A program made the translations under genes and the position numbers. This document shows, one piece after another, positions 10,926 through 22,734 of a DNA stretch of 64,000 bases; position 1 is the stretch's first letter, and every line of letters begins with the position of its first letter. Below the pieces are notes generated by a model. That model searched no databases and was not told the origin of the DNA. It saw nothing but the letters and a program-made list of their open reading frames with translations. Where the stretch lies: NCBI GenBank assembly GCA_003116995.1, contig BDSL01000015.1, forward strand, positions 1,302,001 to 1,366,000, given 5' to 3'. The DNA is from Yamagishiella unicocca. Lineage: Eukaryota; Chlorophyta; Chlorophyceae; Chlamydomonadales; Volvocaceae.

Positions 10926-13900
10926 GGGGAGGGTTCGAGGGAAACCCGTGGGGAGGGGGGGTCGCTCCCGGGGCGGGTGGCGCAGGATGGCGGCGGCAGA
11001 CTGAGGATGGCTTTGGGGCGGACCGCACAACGGGACAGCGACTTTGAGCCGGAGCACAAGGAGCGGCAGCAGCAGCAGCACCGGCAGCAGCGGCTGCTAG
11101 GCGACGAGCCGGCGGGGGGCTCGGAGTTGCTTGTGCACACCCCGCCCTCCCCGCCGGGCGGGCAGCAGCAACACCAGCGGCGGCAAGAGCAGCAGCAGCA
11201 GCAGGGTAGCTTGCGGGCGGTACTTGAGGAGCAACACGAGGACGAGCGGCGGCAGCGGCAGCCGGGAGCGGGGCATGACGTCAGCCCAGGGCGTACGGCA
11301 GCGGCGGCTGACGCGGGTGAGGTGGTTGTTGCCGCCGCGCCTCCAGCCGCCTCTCAAAGCCTCTTCTCCCCCGGGCGGCGCCGCATGGGCTGGGCTGCTG
11401 CCAGGACCCCTCCCTCCGCCTCCGGGGTGGCGCCGCCCTTGGGGGGCTCCAGGGGGGGCCTCGACGCTGGCATCCTCGGCGCCATTGACGACCACCACCA
11501 CCACCACCACCACCATCATGACCATCAGACCCAAGACACGGGGGACCGCGAGGATGAGGCCCCGACGCAACAGCAGCGGCAGCAGCAGCAGCAGGATTGG
11601 CAACGGCGGCAGCAGTGGCAACAGCGGCAGCAGCAGCAGCAGCAGGATTGGCAACGGCAGCAGCAGTGGCAACAGCGGCAGCAACAGCCCCCCCACCCGG
11701 TTGAGGCCCCCCAGGCGACGCCCCAGGTGCTCCATTACGTCGCAACGGCCGAGACCACCACGGGGGAGGGCGGAGTCGGCGGCGGCGCAGCGCCGTACAG
11801 CGTCGACGCCACCGCCGTCGCCACCGCCTCCATCGTCGAGAACCTTGGCGACGCTGACGTAGCCGGAGCACTGCCCGCACTCGCGGGAGCCGCCATGGCG
11901 CCGTCAGCTGCAGGCGGCCAAGGACCGCAGGGACCGCAGGGGCAGGGACCGCAGGGGCAGGGACCGCAGGGGCAGGGAGGGGCCCTCAGCGCCGGCGGTG
12001 GCGGCGACGTCAGCGCACGAGGGGGCAGCTCCCGGCAGCGGCTGGTCATCAGGACCACCGTCACAGTGGAACAAGGACTGCCGTCGGCACCCGCCATGCC
12101 ACCAGTGCCTCCGCCGGGCCTCCCCACAGCAGCAGGCGCCCTGGCCTCTCAGGCCGCGCTGGAGGTGTCGCAGGCTCTGGGGGCAGCTGCGCATGCGCCC
12201 ACTGTGGGCGCCGCGCCTGCAGGTGGCCTGCACCTGCCGCCACCTCCAGCGGCGCAGCCTCCTGTGGTGCAGCCTCCTGTGGTGCAGCCTCCTGTGGTGC
12301 AGCCTCCTGTGGTGCAGCCTCCTGTGGTGCAGCCTCCTGTGGTGCAGCCTCCTGTGGTGCAGCCTCCTGTGGTGCAGCCTCCTGTGGTGCAGCCTCCTGT
12401 GGTGCAGCCTCCTGTGGCGCAGCCTCCTGTGGTGCAGCCTCCTGTGGTGCAGCCTCCTGTGGTGCAGCCTCCTGTGGTGCAGCCTGGAGCAGCAGTCCCG
12501 GTGCTTCCAACCAACCCACCGCCCCTAGCGCGCCGTCTGCGCCCGCTCAATCCGCTGCCGCTGCCATTCGCCGCCAGTAGCAGGATGCGCGCCGCCGTCG
12601 CGCCTATCACCGCTGCCGCCGCCGCCGCCGCCACCGCCGCGGCCGCCGCCGCCGCCGCCGCCACCGCTGCCACCACAGCAGCAGCACCCTCTGCCCGACG
12701 CCTGGTGTTGATCCATCCCTGGAGTCAGGCGTCCTGCCCGCGGCTGCCCAGCAGCCAGGCGCTGCATCTGGAGGTGGGGTCCCTGCATCCGGAGCTGGAG
12801 GTCGGGGGAGGCGGAGGTGGTGGTGTGAGCAGAGAGGCAGTGGTGGGAGGAGAGATGGAAGAGGACGAAAAGAAGGGTGAAGAGGGCACGGAGGAGTTGG
12901 AGGAGGAGGGGGGTGCGACCAGGGAGGAGGGGCCCGTCCTTGATGGAGGCAAGCCGCATGAGCGGCGCTTGGTGGACGAGCAGGCGGGTGAATCGTACGG
13001 GCTGTCGTACCGCCTCGTCGGGGGCCCCGCGGAGGAGGCGGCTGGTGAGGAGGAGGAGGAGGAGGCGGGAGAGGAGTTAGAGGGGGAGGCGGCGGCAGCA
13101 GCGGAGGAGGGTGAAGAGGGATTGGGGGAGGGGCGGGCAGCAGCAGAGGCGGAAGCAGCGGAGGCGGCAGCAGTGGAGGAGGCTGCGGCGGGGGAGGATG
13201 CAGAAGGATTGGGGGAGGACGAGTCAGTGGATGTGGTGGACGCTGGAGAGGAGTTGGAAGAGGAAGCTGCAGAGGAGGGGGCTGCAGAGGGACTGCCGGA
13301 GGAAGAGGTAGCAGCGGAGGAGGAGGTGGAAGCTGCAAAGGTGTTGGAGGGGGGGTCCTCAGCGGACGTCGAGGCCTCGCCGTTGGAGGCGGCCATGGAG
13401 GCGGAGAAGCAGGTCCAGGAGTTGCACCAGACAGCTCACAGCTACGGCGGTGGCGGCGGCGACGGCGCAGCAACAGCAGCAGCAGCAGCAGCTGGGCCGT
13501 TCTCCTGGAGGACTGCCCACGAGGCGCAGGGTGGCCTGTCCGCTGGCGCCGCGTCAGCTCCGCGGCCAGTGGTGGTGGAGGCGGTGGTGGAGGAGCCGCC
13601 ATCCGAGGAGCCGCCCTCCGAGGAGCCGGCGGAGCAGCGGCGCGGCGGCACCGCGCAGCCTGCACGCCGGCGGGGCGGCAGCCTGGCCGGACCCACGCAG
13701 GGGCGGGCCCTGTACGGCATCCAGAGGGGCCTCGGGCGCGCTGGCGGCAGGGTCGGTGCGTCGGGCACCACCACCGGCGACATGCGCGCAGCAGCAGCCA
13801 CCGCCGCCGCTGCTGCCGCTGGTATGGTTGGTGAGCAGGGAGTTCCGCTGGTGGAGGAGCCCTCTTCGACGGACGGCGGGTCCGGCGGCGATGATGGCGG

Positions 13901-14200
13901 CGGCGACTTCGCTGCCGCCGACTGGCCCGGCGCCTCGGCTAGCGAAGAAGAGGCCGCCGGGATGGAGGCAGCTCCGGAACCGGTATCCCCGGACCTCGTC
14001 CCGCCGTACATGGACGCCTCGGCGGCGCTGGCGGCGTCGGACCCGGACTACCAGGAGCTGCTGCCAACCGACGGCGGCGCCGACAGCGGCGGCGGCAGCG
14101 GCGGCGACGGCGGCGGCGACGGCGGCGGCGACGGCGGCGGCGACGGCGGCGGCGACGGTGGCGGCGACGGCGGCGGCGTCGAAGCGGACCGCGCTGCTTC

Positions 14201-14241
<41 letters not shown>

Positions 14242-17200
14242 ATGCGCATGCCGGCAGCCGGCAGCGGCCCGGCGGGGTTGCGATCCCGGCCCCCGCCCCT
14301 GGGTGGCGGGAGGTGGCGGGGGGCCACCTGGTGGCTCTGGGTGCCGACGTGGCGGGACAGGACCAGGACCTCCTGTTCGACCCCAACCAAGTGCGTAGCG
14401 GCGCTCAGCCCGCAGCCGCGATGTCCCTTTCAGCCCACTCGCCGCCGCCGCAATCGCCGCCGCAACCGCCGCCGCAACCGCCGCCGCAGGGACAGCAGCA
14501 CCCGTCGCGACCGCAGACATTGGCGCCGCCGTACCGCGGTCCGTACGCTGACGTGTCCGAGGACCGGGGTGCCGGCGTCGGCGGCGGTGGCAGCGGTGGC
14601 AGCAGCGAGAACGGCGCCGAGGACGGAGGAGGACCTCTGTGGGTCGCTGAGTGCGCTCGGCAGGCGCCCGTCGATGAGGGTGTCTCACCCGGAGCACCCG
14701 GCGACGCAGCCGGCGCCGGCGGCGGCGGCGGCACGGTGGCAACAGCCGCAGCTGCGCTTCGATCGCCGGTCGTCACGCCGACTGCTGGCTGGCGGCAGCG
14801 GAGGCTGAACCGGATGTCCGCGACACCGCTGAGCGGGGCCAAGGCGACGGCGGGGGCTGGCGAGGGGGGGGCCTCAGCGGCCAACTCGCGCCAGCAGGCT
14901 GCTCATGCGGTTGCGTTGGGAGGTGGGGAGGGTGCGACCGAGGGGCTGGTGGTGGAAATACTCGAGGGGACGCCGCCGCCGCCGCCACTGCCGCCAGCAG
15001 CGGCCGCAGAGCCAGAGGGAGTCGCGGCCGCTGGGCGGCGACCAGGGCCTCAGTCGGCGCCTGGACGCCGCAGTACGAACGGCGTGGCGGCCGCACCGCC
15101 GCGCCCGCCGTCGACTCCTCCGCCGGCGCCCGTGTCTCAGGCAGCCCGGGCGGCGGCGCCAGTTGGAGATGGCGGCGGCGGCGGCGGCAGTGTGGTGGTG
15201 CAGCGGACAGGCGAGGTGGGTGCTGCTGCTGCTGCTGCGGCGGCGGCGGCGGCGGCGGCGGCTCCTCGCGAGCTAACGCCTGACGCCGGGCCGCAGGGAG
15301 CTGGCGGCAGGGGCGGCGGCGGCAAGCGAGGTCGGCTGCCGCCGCCACCGGCGCCACCTGACTCCATATACCCCACCCCGGGGGGCACTGGCGGCGCCGC
15401 CACAGCGCGTGGCAATCTGGCCGTGGGGAGTGCGGCGTGGGTCAGTCTCAGCCCACGTACGGCGGCGACAGACTCCCGGACCGTCGCGGGCGGCGGCGGC
15501 GGCGGTGATGACGTCACGCCGCCGTCCAAGCGCTCGAGTAGGTGGCGGCGACTGGGTCACATGGCCGCCGTGAGCCTGCGGGAGCTATGTACGGCACAGG
15601 CGCTGACGTCACCAGTAGGTGCGGCCGGGGGCTCGGCCGCTGAGCTGTTTGCGCCGACGCCGGCGTTGCCTGGCGATGCGGCCGCGGCAGCCACCATGCC
15701 CGCCAGCGCGCAGGGTGGCCGTGGCCGTGGCAGCGGCGGCGGCGGCGGCAGCTCGCTGTTTCGAGGGCTCCGAGACCGCAAGCGCACCGTGTCATCGCTT
15801 GTTGCTGAGGTCGGCCTTGAGGGGCGGGAGCGGCGGGAGCGGCAGCAGCCTCTGCCGCAGCCGCAAGAACAGCAGGTGCGGCAGGGCGAGGAGGAGGAGG
15901 ATGAGGAGGAGCCGCCATTGCGAAGGCAGCGGCTGGGTCACCGGCTCGATACCCCCAGCCGTCGCGAAGGGCAGAAAGGGGCCCAGCACGTGCCCTCCCT
16001 GGAGCCACCACCGGGGCCGGCGCCGGAGCTGCAGCCAGGTGCTGAGGCTTCCCAGGCTGCTGCCGCGCGGGGGGGGGAGGCACCTGCAGCCGGAGCAGCG
16101 GCGCCTCAGCAGCCCCCGGGGCTGCCCGAGTACGACGCCGCTTCACCCGTTCAGCCCGAGCCATCGGAGCCCCAGCGCGAGCCATCGGAGCCTGACCGGT
16201 TGCCGCCAAACCAGCAGCAGCAGAAAGCCCCCGACCAGCAGCAGCAGCAACCCGAGCAGTCGGAGGAGCAGCATCGGGGATTACGGCAACAACAGCAACC
16301 GCTGCATCGCGGTACGGATGTCGTACCGGCTGGTGCGCGGGCCGTGGCGCCGGCACCGGCGCCGGCTGGTGGGCGCGGCGGCCGCGGCGGCCGCGGCGGC
16401 CGCGGTATTCGTGCCCCGCGGGTCACTCGGAGCGCTCGCGCGGGCCTTACAATGCCGGTGGCGCGGGTCCGGAACGCCATGCGCGGGGGGCCGCTGCGGG
16501 GGGCTCGCATCGGCGCAGGTGGGGGCGGCGGCGGCGAGGAAACCCGTGGGAGCGACATCGGGGAGGTCGGGGGCCCTGCCCGGGTACTAGGGTGCTGCCC
16601 GGATGTCGGGATTGTACGTCTTTCGGGGGTTACAGAAAAGAAACGGTCCTTCGTGGGAGAAGAGTATAGGTCCCCAGAACCCAACAGGTCTTGATGCGGC
16701 AGTAGTCGCAAGAGCTCTGTGCGCCTGCGACAGCGTAGTCTAGGCGGTGCGCGCCGCCAGCGCACCAGGGCGGGGGAGTGCAGCACCAGAGGGTGCGTGC
16801 CGCCAGCGCACCATGATCGGTAGCCTCAGGACGGGGCCAGGGAGGGCAGCAGCGGAGGGTGCGGTAAACCGGTAACGGCGCCTACGCCCAGACGAACACC
16901 TGGTGGCGTTGCTTGATGCGTCAGGCGCGCAACATTGGGAGGCACTCCTCCGCCCCCTCACCCCGCATGCCTCGCATGTCGTGTTCACAAGGGTTTGCTC
17001 CCCCGCCTCCCCTCCCTCCCCTCCTCCCGTATGTGCGATGCTCCCCGGGTCCCCGCTGCTGCTGATTCCACCCCCCACCATACCACGTGTACCCGTCCCG
17101 CCCTAGCCCCTCACCCCCCCGCCGCCGCCTTCTCGCCCCCGTCCATCCGCCTATCGTGTTGTTGTCCGCGCAGGCGCCTCGGTGTACTTGGCAAGCGTGG

Positions 17201-18310
17201 CGGAGTACCTCACGGTGGGTGTGCGTGTGTGGGTGTGCGTGTGTATGGGGGGGTCGAGGCCACCTGCGGGTTACCCCCTGGGCGGAGGGGTGCATGTAGG
17301 AACGGTGTGCAGGTCGTGTAGTGTGTGTATTCCAGCCCTGGCGCGGGGTGATGGTGTGCCGCCATCACACTTTTCCAGCGGCGTGGAGCCAATGTGGCGC
17401 CCCCTGTAACCTCCTAGTGTCCGAAGACAATGCGCCAGCTATTATACCAATGTCGTGTAACCGGTCTTTATGGCACCCCCCTGCACCACAACTCCTGCAC
17501 CACAACCCGTCAGGCGGAGGTTCTGGAGCTGGCAGGCAACGCGGCCCGTGACTTCGGGCTCCGCCGCATCACTCCACGCCACATCGCTCTGGCGGTGAGA
17601 GCGGTCGCAACATGGCGCCTTCGTGTGCTGGTAGTGCCGCGAGACTGCTCCACACGCCCCCGGTGGACCGGTAGCCACCGGCTGGCCCATTTGCACCCCG
17701 CACGGTGGCCCCCTCCTTTCGCCCGCGCTCCACCCACCCACACGGGTTTTCCTCGCAGCCCTTTGCCCCTTCACCCGCCACAGCCTTTCCTCGACCCCCC
17801 TCAACCGCCGTCGACACCCGACCTCCGGATTCAGTTATCTAAACCAAGTTCTCCAAGCATGCACCTCCAAACGTGTGTATTAAAGGTTTCCTAATCGGTT
17901 TTAACTTTCAGTGCCGACCCAAGGGTTTCCTCTCAGACCCCTCCGCCCGCCTCACCCGCGCTCGTACCCCCCCCCCCCGCCCCGGGCATCCACGGGTCTT
18001 CCTCGAACCCCCGCCCACTGCTCCGAAACCATTCCCTCAGGTGCATGGCGACAAGGAGCTGCGGAAGCTGCTGCGCGATGTCGTACTGCCAGGCGGGGGG
18101 GTGCAGCCCGGGATCCTGGCGGCGCTGCTGAAGCCGGCCAGCCGTCGTACACACTCGCGGCAGCCGCAGAGTCCACACAGGGGGCCGCAGCTGAGGGAGG
18201 AGGTCCCGGAGAGGGGCTTGGGTGGGGCGCCAGGGGCAGCAACGGTGCAACCGGCGGAGGCAGTGGCAGTAGCGCGAGGAGGAATGCTCCTGAGGAGTAG
18301 GCGGTTGTGA
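9519..18310 (+). CDS. Giant low-complexity protein with C-terminal H2A.Z-like histone fold
   Basis: Four exons join in frame: 9519-16518, 17174-17214, 17514-17594 and 18041-18310, giving 2,463 residues. Exon 1 is one uninterrupted 7-kb frame. It has Ala/Gly/Pro/Gln-rich sequence, a His run (nt ~11490), Gln-rich stretches (~11570-11690), a PPVVQ repeat (~12250), a Glu-rich acidic block (~12840-13420), a GGGD repeat (~14090), basic patches (~15520-15830, residues ~2000-2100) and a GRG tract (~16370). The histone fold starts near residue 2303 with TRSARAGLTMPVARVRNAM and continues across the introns as SVYLASVAEYLT, EVLELAGNAARD, RITPRHIALA, GDKELRKLL and GGGVQPGI. RITPRH, TAEVLELAGNA and GGGV favour H2A.Z over canonical H2A, and the L1 loop has the H2A.Z length. 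Acidic-patch Glu56, Glu61 and Glu64 (H2A numbering) are kept; position 91 is Lys. A shorter histone-only transcript from an internal start cannot be excluded. Confidence 0.8.
12251..12485 (+). repeat. 15-bp in-frame repeat encoding PPVVQ
   Basis: About 15 near-perfect copies of CAGCCTCCTGTGGTG, each encoding QPPVV. One copy carries a GTG-to-GCG change (V to A). The near-perfect nucleotide identity implies recent expansion. Confidence 0.95.
14086..14180 (+). repeat. 12-bp in-frame repeat encoding GGGD, followed by Ala run
   Basis: Tandem GGCGACGGCGGC units encode Gly-Gly-Gly-Asp repeats. They are followed near 14200-14240 by a GCT run encoding polyalanine. Confidence 0.85.
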
Positions 18311-20339
18311 GGGCACGCCGGGCGCTGCGGTTCGCTGCTGCTGGGGGGTTCGAGGGAAACCCTGCTGCTGGGGGGGGGGCCTGGCACCGCGGCGTGAAGC
18401 TGCCGGGTGTCGACGGAGTGGTGTACGGCGGTGGTGGTGGTGAGGTTACAGAAAAGAATCGGTGGGGGGGCCGGCGTGTGGGTCGCAGCCTTGCTGCGAC
18501 GGGGTTCACCAAAACCGACGTTGGATTCGGGTTCCGTACATCCAGGGAGGGCTCCTGCTCGTCGGAACGCTGGGCGCGCAGCTCCGCGGCTGATCAACGG
18601 AGGCTGCGTCGTACTGCAGGGTGTCACTCTGGCGAGGAGCCCCGGCAGGGTCCTTGTGGTTTTTGGCGGTGACTCCAGTGCCGGCTGCCGTCCGTCCACA
18701 TGTTGATGTCATGGGCTCGCCGCAGCGCCGCGTTGCTCCAGCACCGCTAAGGCACTCAGTCCTAGTGCCGTTGGGTTGATCCGGATCTCTCGATTAACAC
18801 CACCGTTGTCAAGCTTCGGGAGCCCTACGGTAGTTGTCTCAAAGCTAGGGTGCTGCGGCTCGTGGCCATCATGGCGCGTGCCAAATACCATAGCAGGAAT
18901 CTGACGACGAGGTGGCGGACGAAGGCGCATAAAACCAGCCCCTCTTGAAGATCCAGCAGCCACTTTGGGGAGGTAGTGGCCCTCTAGGTTATAGAAGCGG
19001 CATGTTGACGCAGAGCCTGATCAAGGACGGCAGCCGCTGCCCTTCACGCGACGCAGCCCAGGCCAATCCAATCCTACGCTCGACGTGGGCGGCAACGGCG
19101 CCGCTGCTCGCCGCAGGCCGCGCACATTGACGCGCGAGTTAAACCTGCGCATGGCTACCAGGATGCGCTCAATGACTACCCACACAGGCGCCAATGGGCT
19201 GACGTGGGAGGCACGCAGGGGTTAGTGGTGTCGAGCAATTACAGGGGCCCCAACCGAAATGAAGATGTCCGCAGTACCGTAAGATCATCAGTTCTTCCCG
19301 TCAACGAGAACACCAGGGACATGCTCGAGTCCAAACCAGCTCAGCAGCACCAGGGGACCGGCAACCTACACACGAATGAAACCTGCCCTTTCCGTCAGTC
19401 GGAAACACAGACGCAACCTGCAGCGACACTAAATACGTCCTCCATCGTCAAAGCCCACAAGGAACGCACCAACAGCAGGGGCAAGGCGCCGTCTAGGTGT
19501 CCGAATGGTCCTATTGCAGGCCTGCCTTCCTGTTATGGCGTCGGCGGCAACCCAGTCACAGGCCGCGCCGTCGCTCCCGATTAGGAACCGAGTAACATGC
19601 TTGCATAGCAAGAATTAAGGGAGCCCTCCCTGCAGTACCAGTCAAAACAAAATTCATGGACGCCGCCGTCTGCTCCGCACCCGTGCCTCCGTCCAGCCCT
19701 TACCACCAGACGTCGCGGACCTCATCCGCCTCGGCGCCCCCCAACCCACCCGCACAAATAACATGTGACGCGCACACACCGGCAACACTCCTTACTTAGA
19801 AAAGAAGACAACAAATCCAGCTGGGCTCATAAAGAGGTCCACAATCTCGGGACCGGACTCACAACGACGCTGTAGCGCCCGTTGCGTCCTGCCCTGAACG
19901 CCTTAAGCAAGCTGTACACGAGTCGTGCGGCTCCACAGCGTACGACAGCTGCTTAACGGCTGGTTAGCGCAGCACGCAGGGCGGGTGGGATAACTCGTGC
20001 CTTGCCCGGCACCTAGCACACCCACGCACACGCCGCTTCGCGTGTGGCTCAGCCACTAGTGAGAGGCGACGCCAGGCGGGAAACAACACCCTAGCAGCAG
20101 CGCACCGTGACACCCACACCCTCTCACATCCGTACTAAACCACCTGCGTGCCAAGGCCAGCACTCCGCGCTCCAGCTCCAGTGCAACCACCCAGAGGGGT
20201 ACAGCTACGCCGCGTCCACTAGGCAGCTCGCCCGCACCACGTCCTCCGCAGGTGCACTGCACTGACTGCTCGGCTGCGGCCTGGCGGCCGGTCCCAAAGC
20301 CACCTGGGCGCCCGGGGCGGCCGCAGCAGCGTGCTGCAG
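18311..20339. other. Convergent intergenic region, no supported gene
   Basis: Between the histone-fusion gene (+) and the bHLH gene (-). Short ORFs (for example 19204-19584 +) show no family resemblance or splice support. It should hold both 3'UTRs; I did not find a convincing TGTAA for either gene. Confidence 0.5.
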
Positions 20340-21955
20340 CTAGGCCGCGGGCGGCCGCAGCAGCGAGTCCTGGGTGCTGTCCATCATTTGGGGCGGCAAC
20401 CAGTACATGCCCGGGTAGGGCATCATGCCGGGCACTGCGTTGACCATGATGGGCTTGCTGGGGCCCGCACCCGCGCCCGTCCCTCCAACGTTGAAGGTGA
20501 CGCCGGCAGCTGCAGCAGCAGAGCCCACGCCCGCGGCCGCCCCGGCTGACATCTGCATCTGCGCCATCATGCCTCCCGGGCCCTGCGCCATCATGGCACC
20601 CGCTTGCACCATCATACCGCCTGGCGCCTGGGCCATCATGCCCCCGGGAGCCTGGGACAGCGATCCGCCTGGAGCTCCTTGCTGGTGCTGGAGCTGATGT
20701 TGGTGTTGATGCTGGTGCTGACCCAGCATGGACGGAAGCGGCGGCGTGGGTGCGGATGGCATGCTGACGGAGTTTAGAAGCGCGCCGCTTGACGAAGGGA
20801 TGTTCGCGGTCGGCATGGACATCTGTGGATGGCCCATGGGTCCGCCTGCAGAGGCAAGGGGGCGCATGGCGAGGTGTGCTGAGGCGGCTAGTGCTCATCC
20901 CAGCCCCAGATACGCAGACATACCGGTACAAGTGAGGAAGCTTGGCGGCATAGACCACAGACCCGATGCCGCGTTTTGAGCGCAACCCGCACCTAGGTCG
21001 GCGAACTTCCCCCACTGACCTGCCATCGCTGCACCTGCCATCATTCCGGCAGGACCCCCGACCAGCATTGCCTGTCCAGACGACATCATCTGGCCTTGCC
21101 CCATGGCAGTCATCATCAGGCTCTGCTGGTAGAGCTGCTGGCCGCGCTCACGCTCCAGTGTTGAAACACGCTCCTGCCCCGCCAAGGAAGCCATACAGGC
21201 GCGTTGAGCATCATGGCAACGTGAAGGCTCAGTGCGCAGGGTGACACGCAAACGGGTTTCCATACACGGATAAGGGCACAGTCCGTTCAGGGTCGCACCT
21301 CGAGGAACTTGTTCAGCTGCCGGAGCTGGTGGTTTTCAACCGTGACTTGCTGCACGTATTTAATTGCATCCGTCAGGATTGTGCTTTTGTCCGTCTTTGG
21401 TTCGCTGCTGGGGTCCACAAGCCGTGCCAAATCGAGGAACCTGCGATCGATTGGGGAAAACAAAACAGTGACGCAGTGGTCTCAACCTAGCATTCTTTGC
21501 AATTATTGAACTCACCGCTCATTCAATTTCTCACGCCTAGCCTTCTCACGGCAAGCCTTCTTGGTCGCGGCAGCGGACATCTCTCCACCTTTGGACCGCT
21601 TGCCCGAAGACTTCTCGCCTCTGCCGCCCTCATCGTCGTCATCTGAATCTGAAAATCCTCCGTCGTCAAACGGGCGTTTCAATGCTGGACCGGTTCCCAT
21701 GAGCGACCCTGGCTGTGCGGCTGTGAAAGCGTCCGGCTTGATTCCTGCTCCAATACCACACATTGTTTCGCGCTGGCTGTTAGCCACCTGGCATACGGCT
21801 TCTAATGTTGCAGGATCTAAGGCCTCTGACCCAAAAACGTCATCGGTGAGGAACTCCAAGAAACTGGTGTTCAGCGTGGCCACATCGTCAGGGGCCACGC
21901 CGTCGGCAACTGCCTCTAGCTTCGGCTGCTGCCCGAGCGAAACTGCAGCCTCCAT
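20340..21955 (-). CDS. Subgroup IVc bHLH transcription factor (ILR3/bHLH104/105/115-like)
   Basis: In land plants these factors activate iron-deficiency genes and are degraded by BRUTUS. Exons on the minus strand: 21955-21516, 21440-21299, 21173-21020 and about 20878-20340, giving ~424 residues. The alternative acceptor 20845 also keeps frame. The basic region reads KACREKARREKLNER, followed by helix 1, a loop with PKTDKSTIL, helix 2 and a leucine-zipper-like run ending LERERGQQLYQQ. An acidic Asp/Glu block precedes the basic region. The middle is Met/Gly/Gln-rich (repeated APGGMM). The C-terminus YPGMYWLPPQMMDSTQDSLL followed by RPPAA closely matches the conserved plant IVc ending (PP..VDTSQDHVLRPPVA). 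The start MEAAVS at 21955 is preferred; an in-frame Met at 21994 would add 13 residues. Confidence 0.88.
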
Positions 21956-22734
21956 CGCCTTTAATTGGAAGTATACCTCCTTACAGCATAGCACCGCGTC
22001 ACCTTTCCATATTCCAATGGGGTTCGTGCAATACCAGTAATTGAAATATCGCGGTAACTAAGTCCGTGCTGCTGGCAGGGCTCCCTTAACCAAGGTTAAG
22101 CCCACAGAGAAACGCTTCGACAGTTTGTGGGTTGCTATGGGACCGATCTCAGCTGTACTGCATGACGTGTACGGCTCCACGAAGCTGCTTGGGTGCATGC
22201 CAACTTGCCCACGCGGCACTCAGAAAAAAAAGGTTTGGACCTCAAAAGCAAATTCAATGTGCCATGTGCCGTGACGGGGGAGCATGTGTCATGGTCGGCC
22301 GTCTATGCTGTATGGTACAAGCGGTACAGAATGGTACGATTCGTGTTTCCCTTCCATGGCAGCGATGGCGGGTGGGAAGGGCTGGCACACTGGGAGGATC
22401 AGGCAGGTGGCCTGAGGATCGGGCGATTACCGGGTCTCCTCACGACCGTGCCCTCAAATCTGCTGTGCACCTACGGTGTCTCCCTTCCGATTACACCCAA
22501 TATGTACATAAGTCGCCTGTCAGATTGCCCCAGAAGGCTGCAATCTCAGTGGGCCGCCAGCGCTACGTGGCACCGCAGGGAGGTCCTAATACAGGGGAAT
22601 ATGCTCCAACCCCCTCTCAGGCACAGGCACAAGCCACACTGCTCGTTCGGATAGCCCGCTGCGCATCTGCTGCACTGTTCCCCCCCATACACTGTAGGGA
22701 AGAACCACCCGCACAGGAGCGCAAAACTCCAGAC
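21956..22734. other. Upstream region of bHLH gene and 3'UTR of IFT46
   Basis: Short spacer between two minus-strand genes. The left end carries the promoter/5'UTR of the bHLH gene and the right end the IFT46 3'UTR. ORFs on the plus strand here have no support. Confidence 0.6.
22491..22495 (-). terminator. TGTAA polyadenylation signal, IFT46
   Basis: TTACA on the plus strand reads TGTAA on the gene strand, about 240 bp past the IFT46 stop. Confidence 0.55.

Noticed and set aside
10238..14742. Minus-strand and other-frame ORFs of 200-450 codons opposite the histone-fusion exon
   Set aside because: Low-complexity GC-rich shadows. Only the plus frame from 9519 spans 7 kb and runs into the histone fold with correct splice phases.
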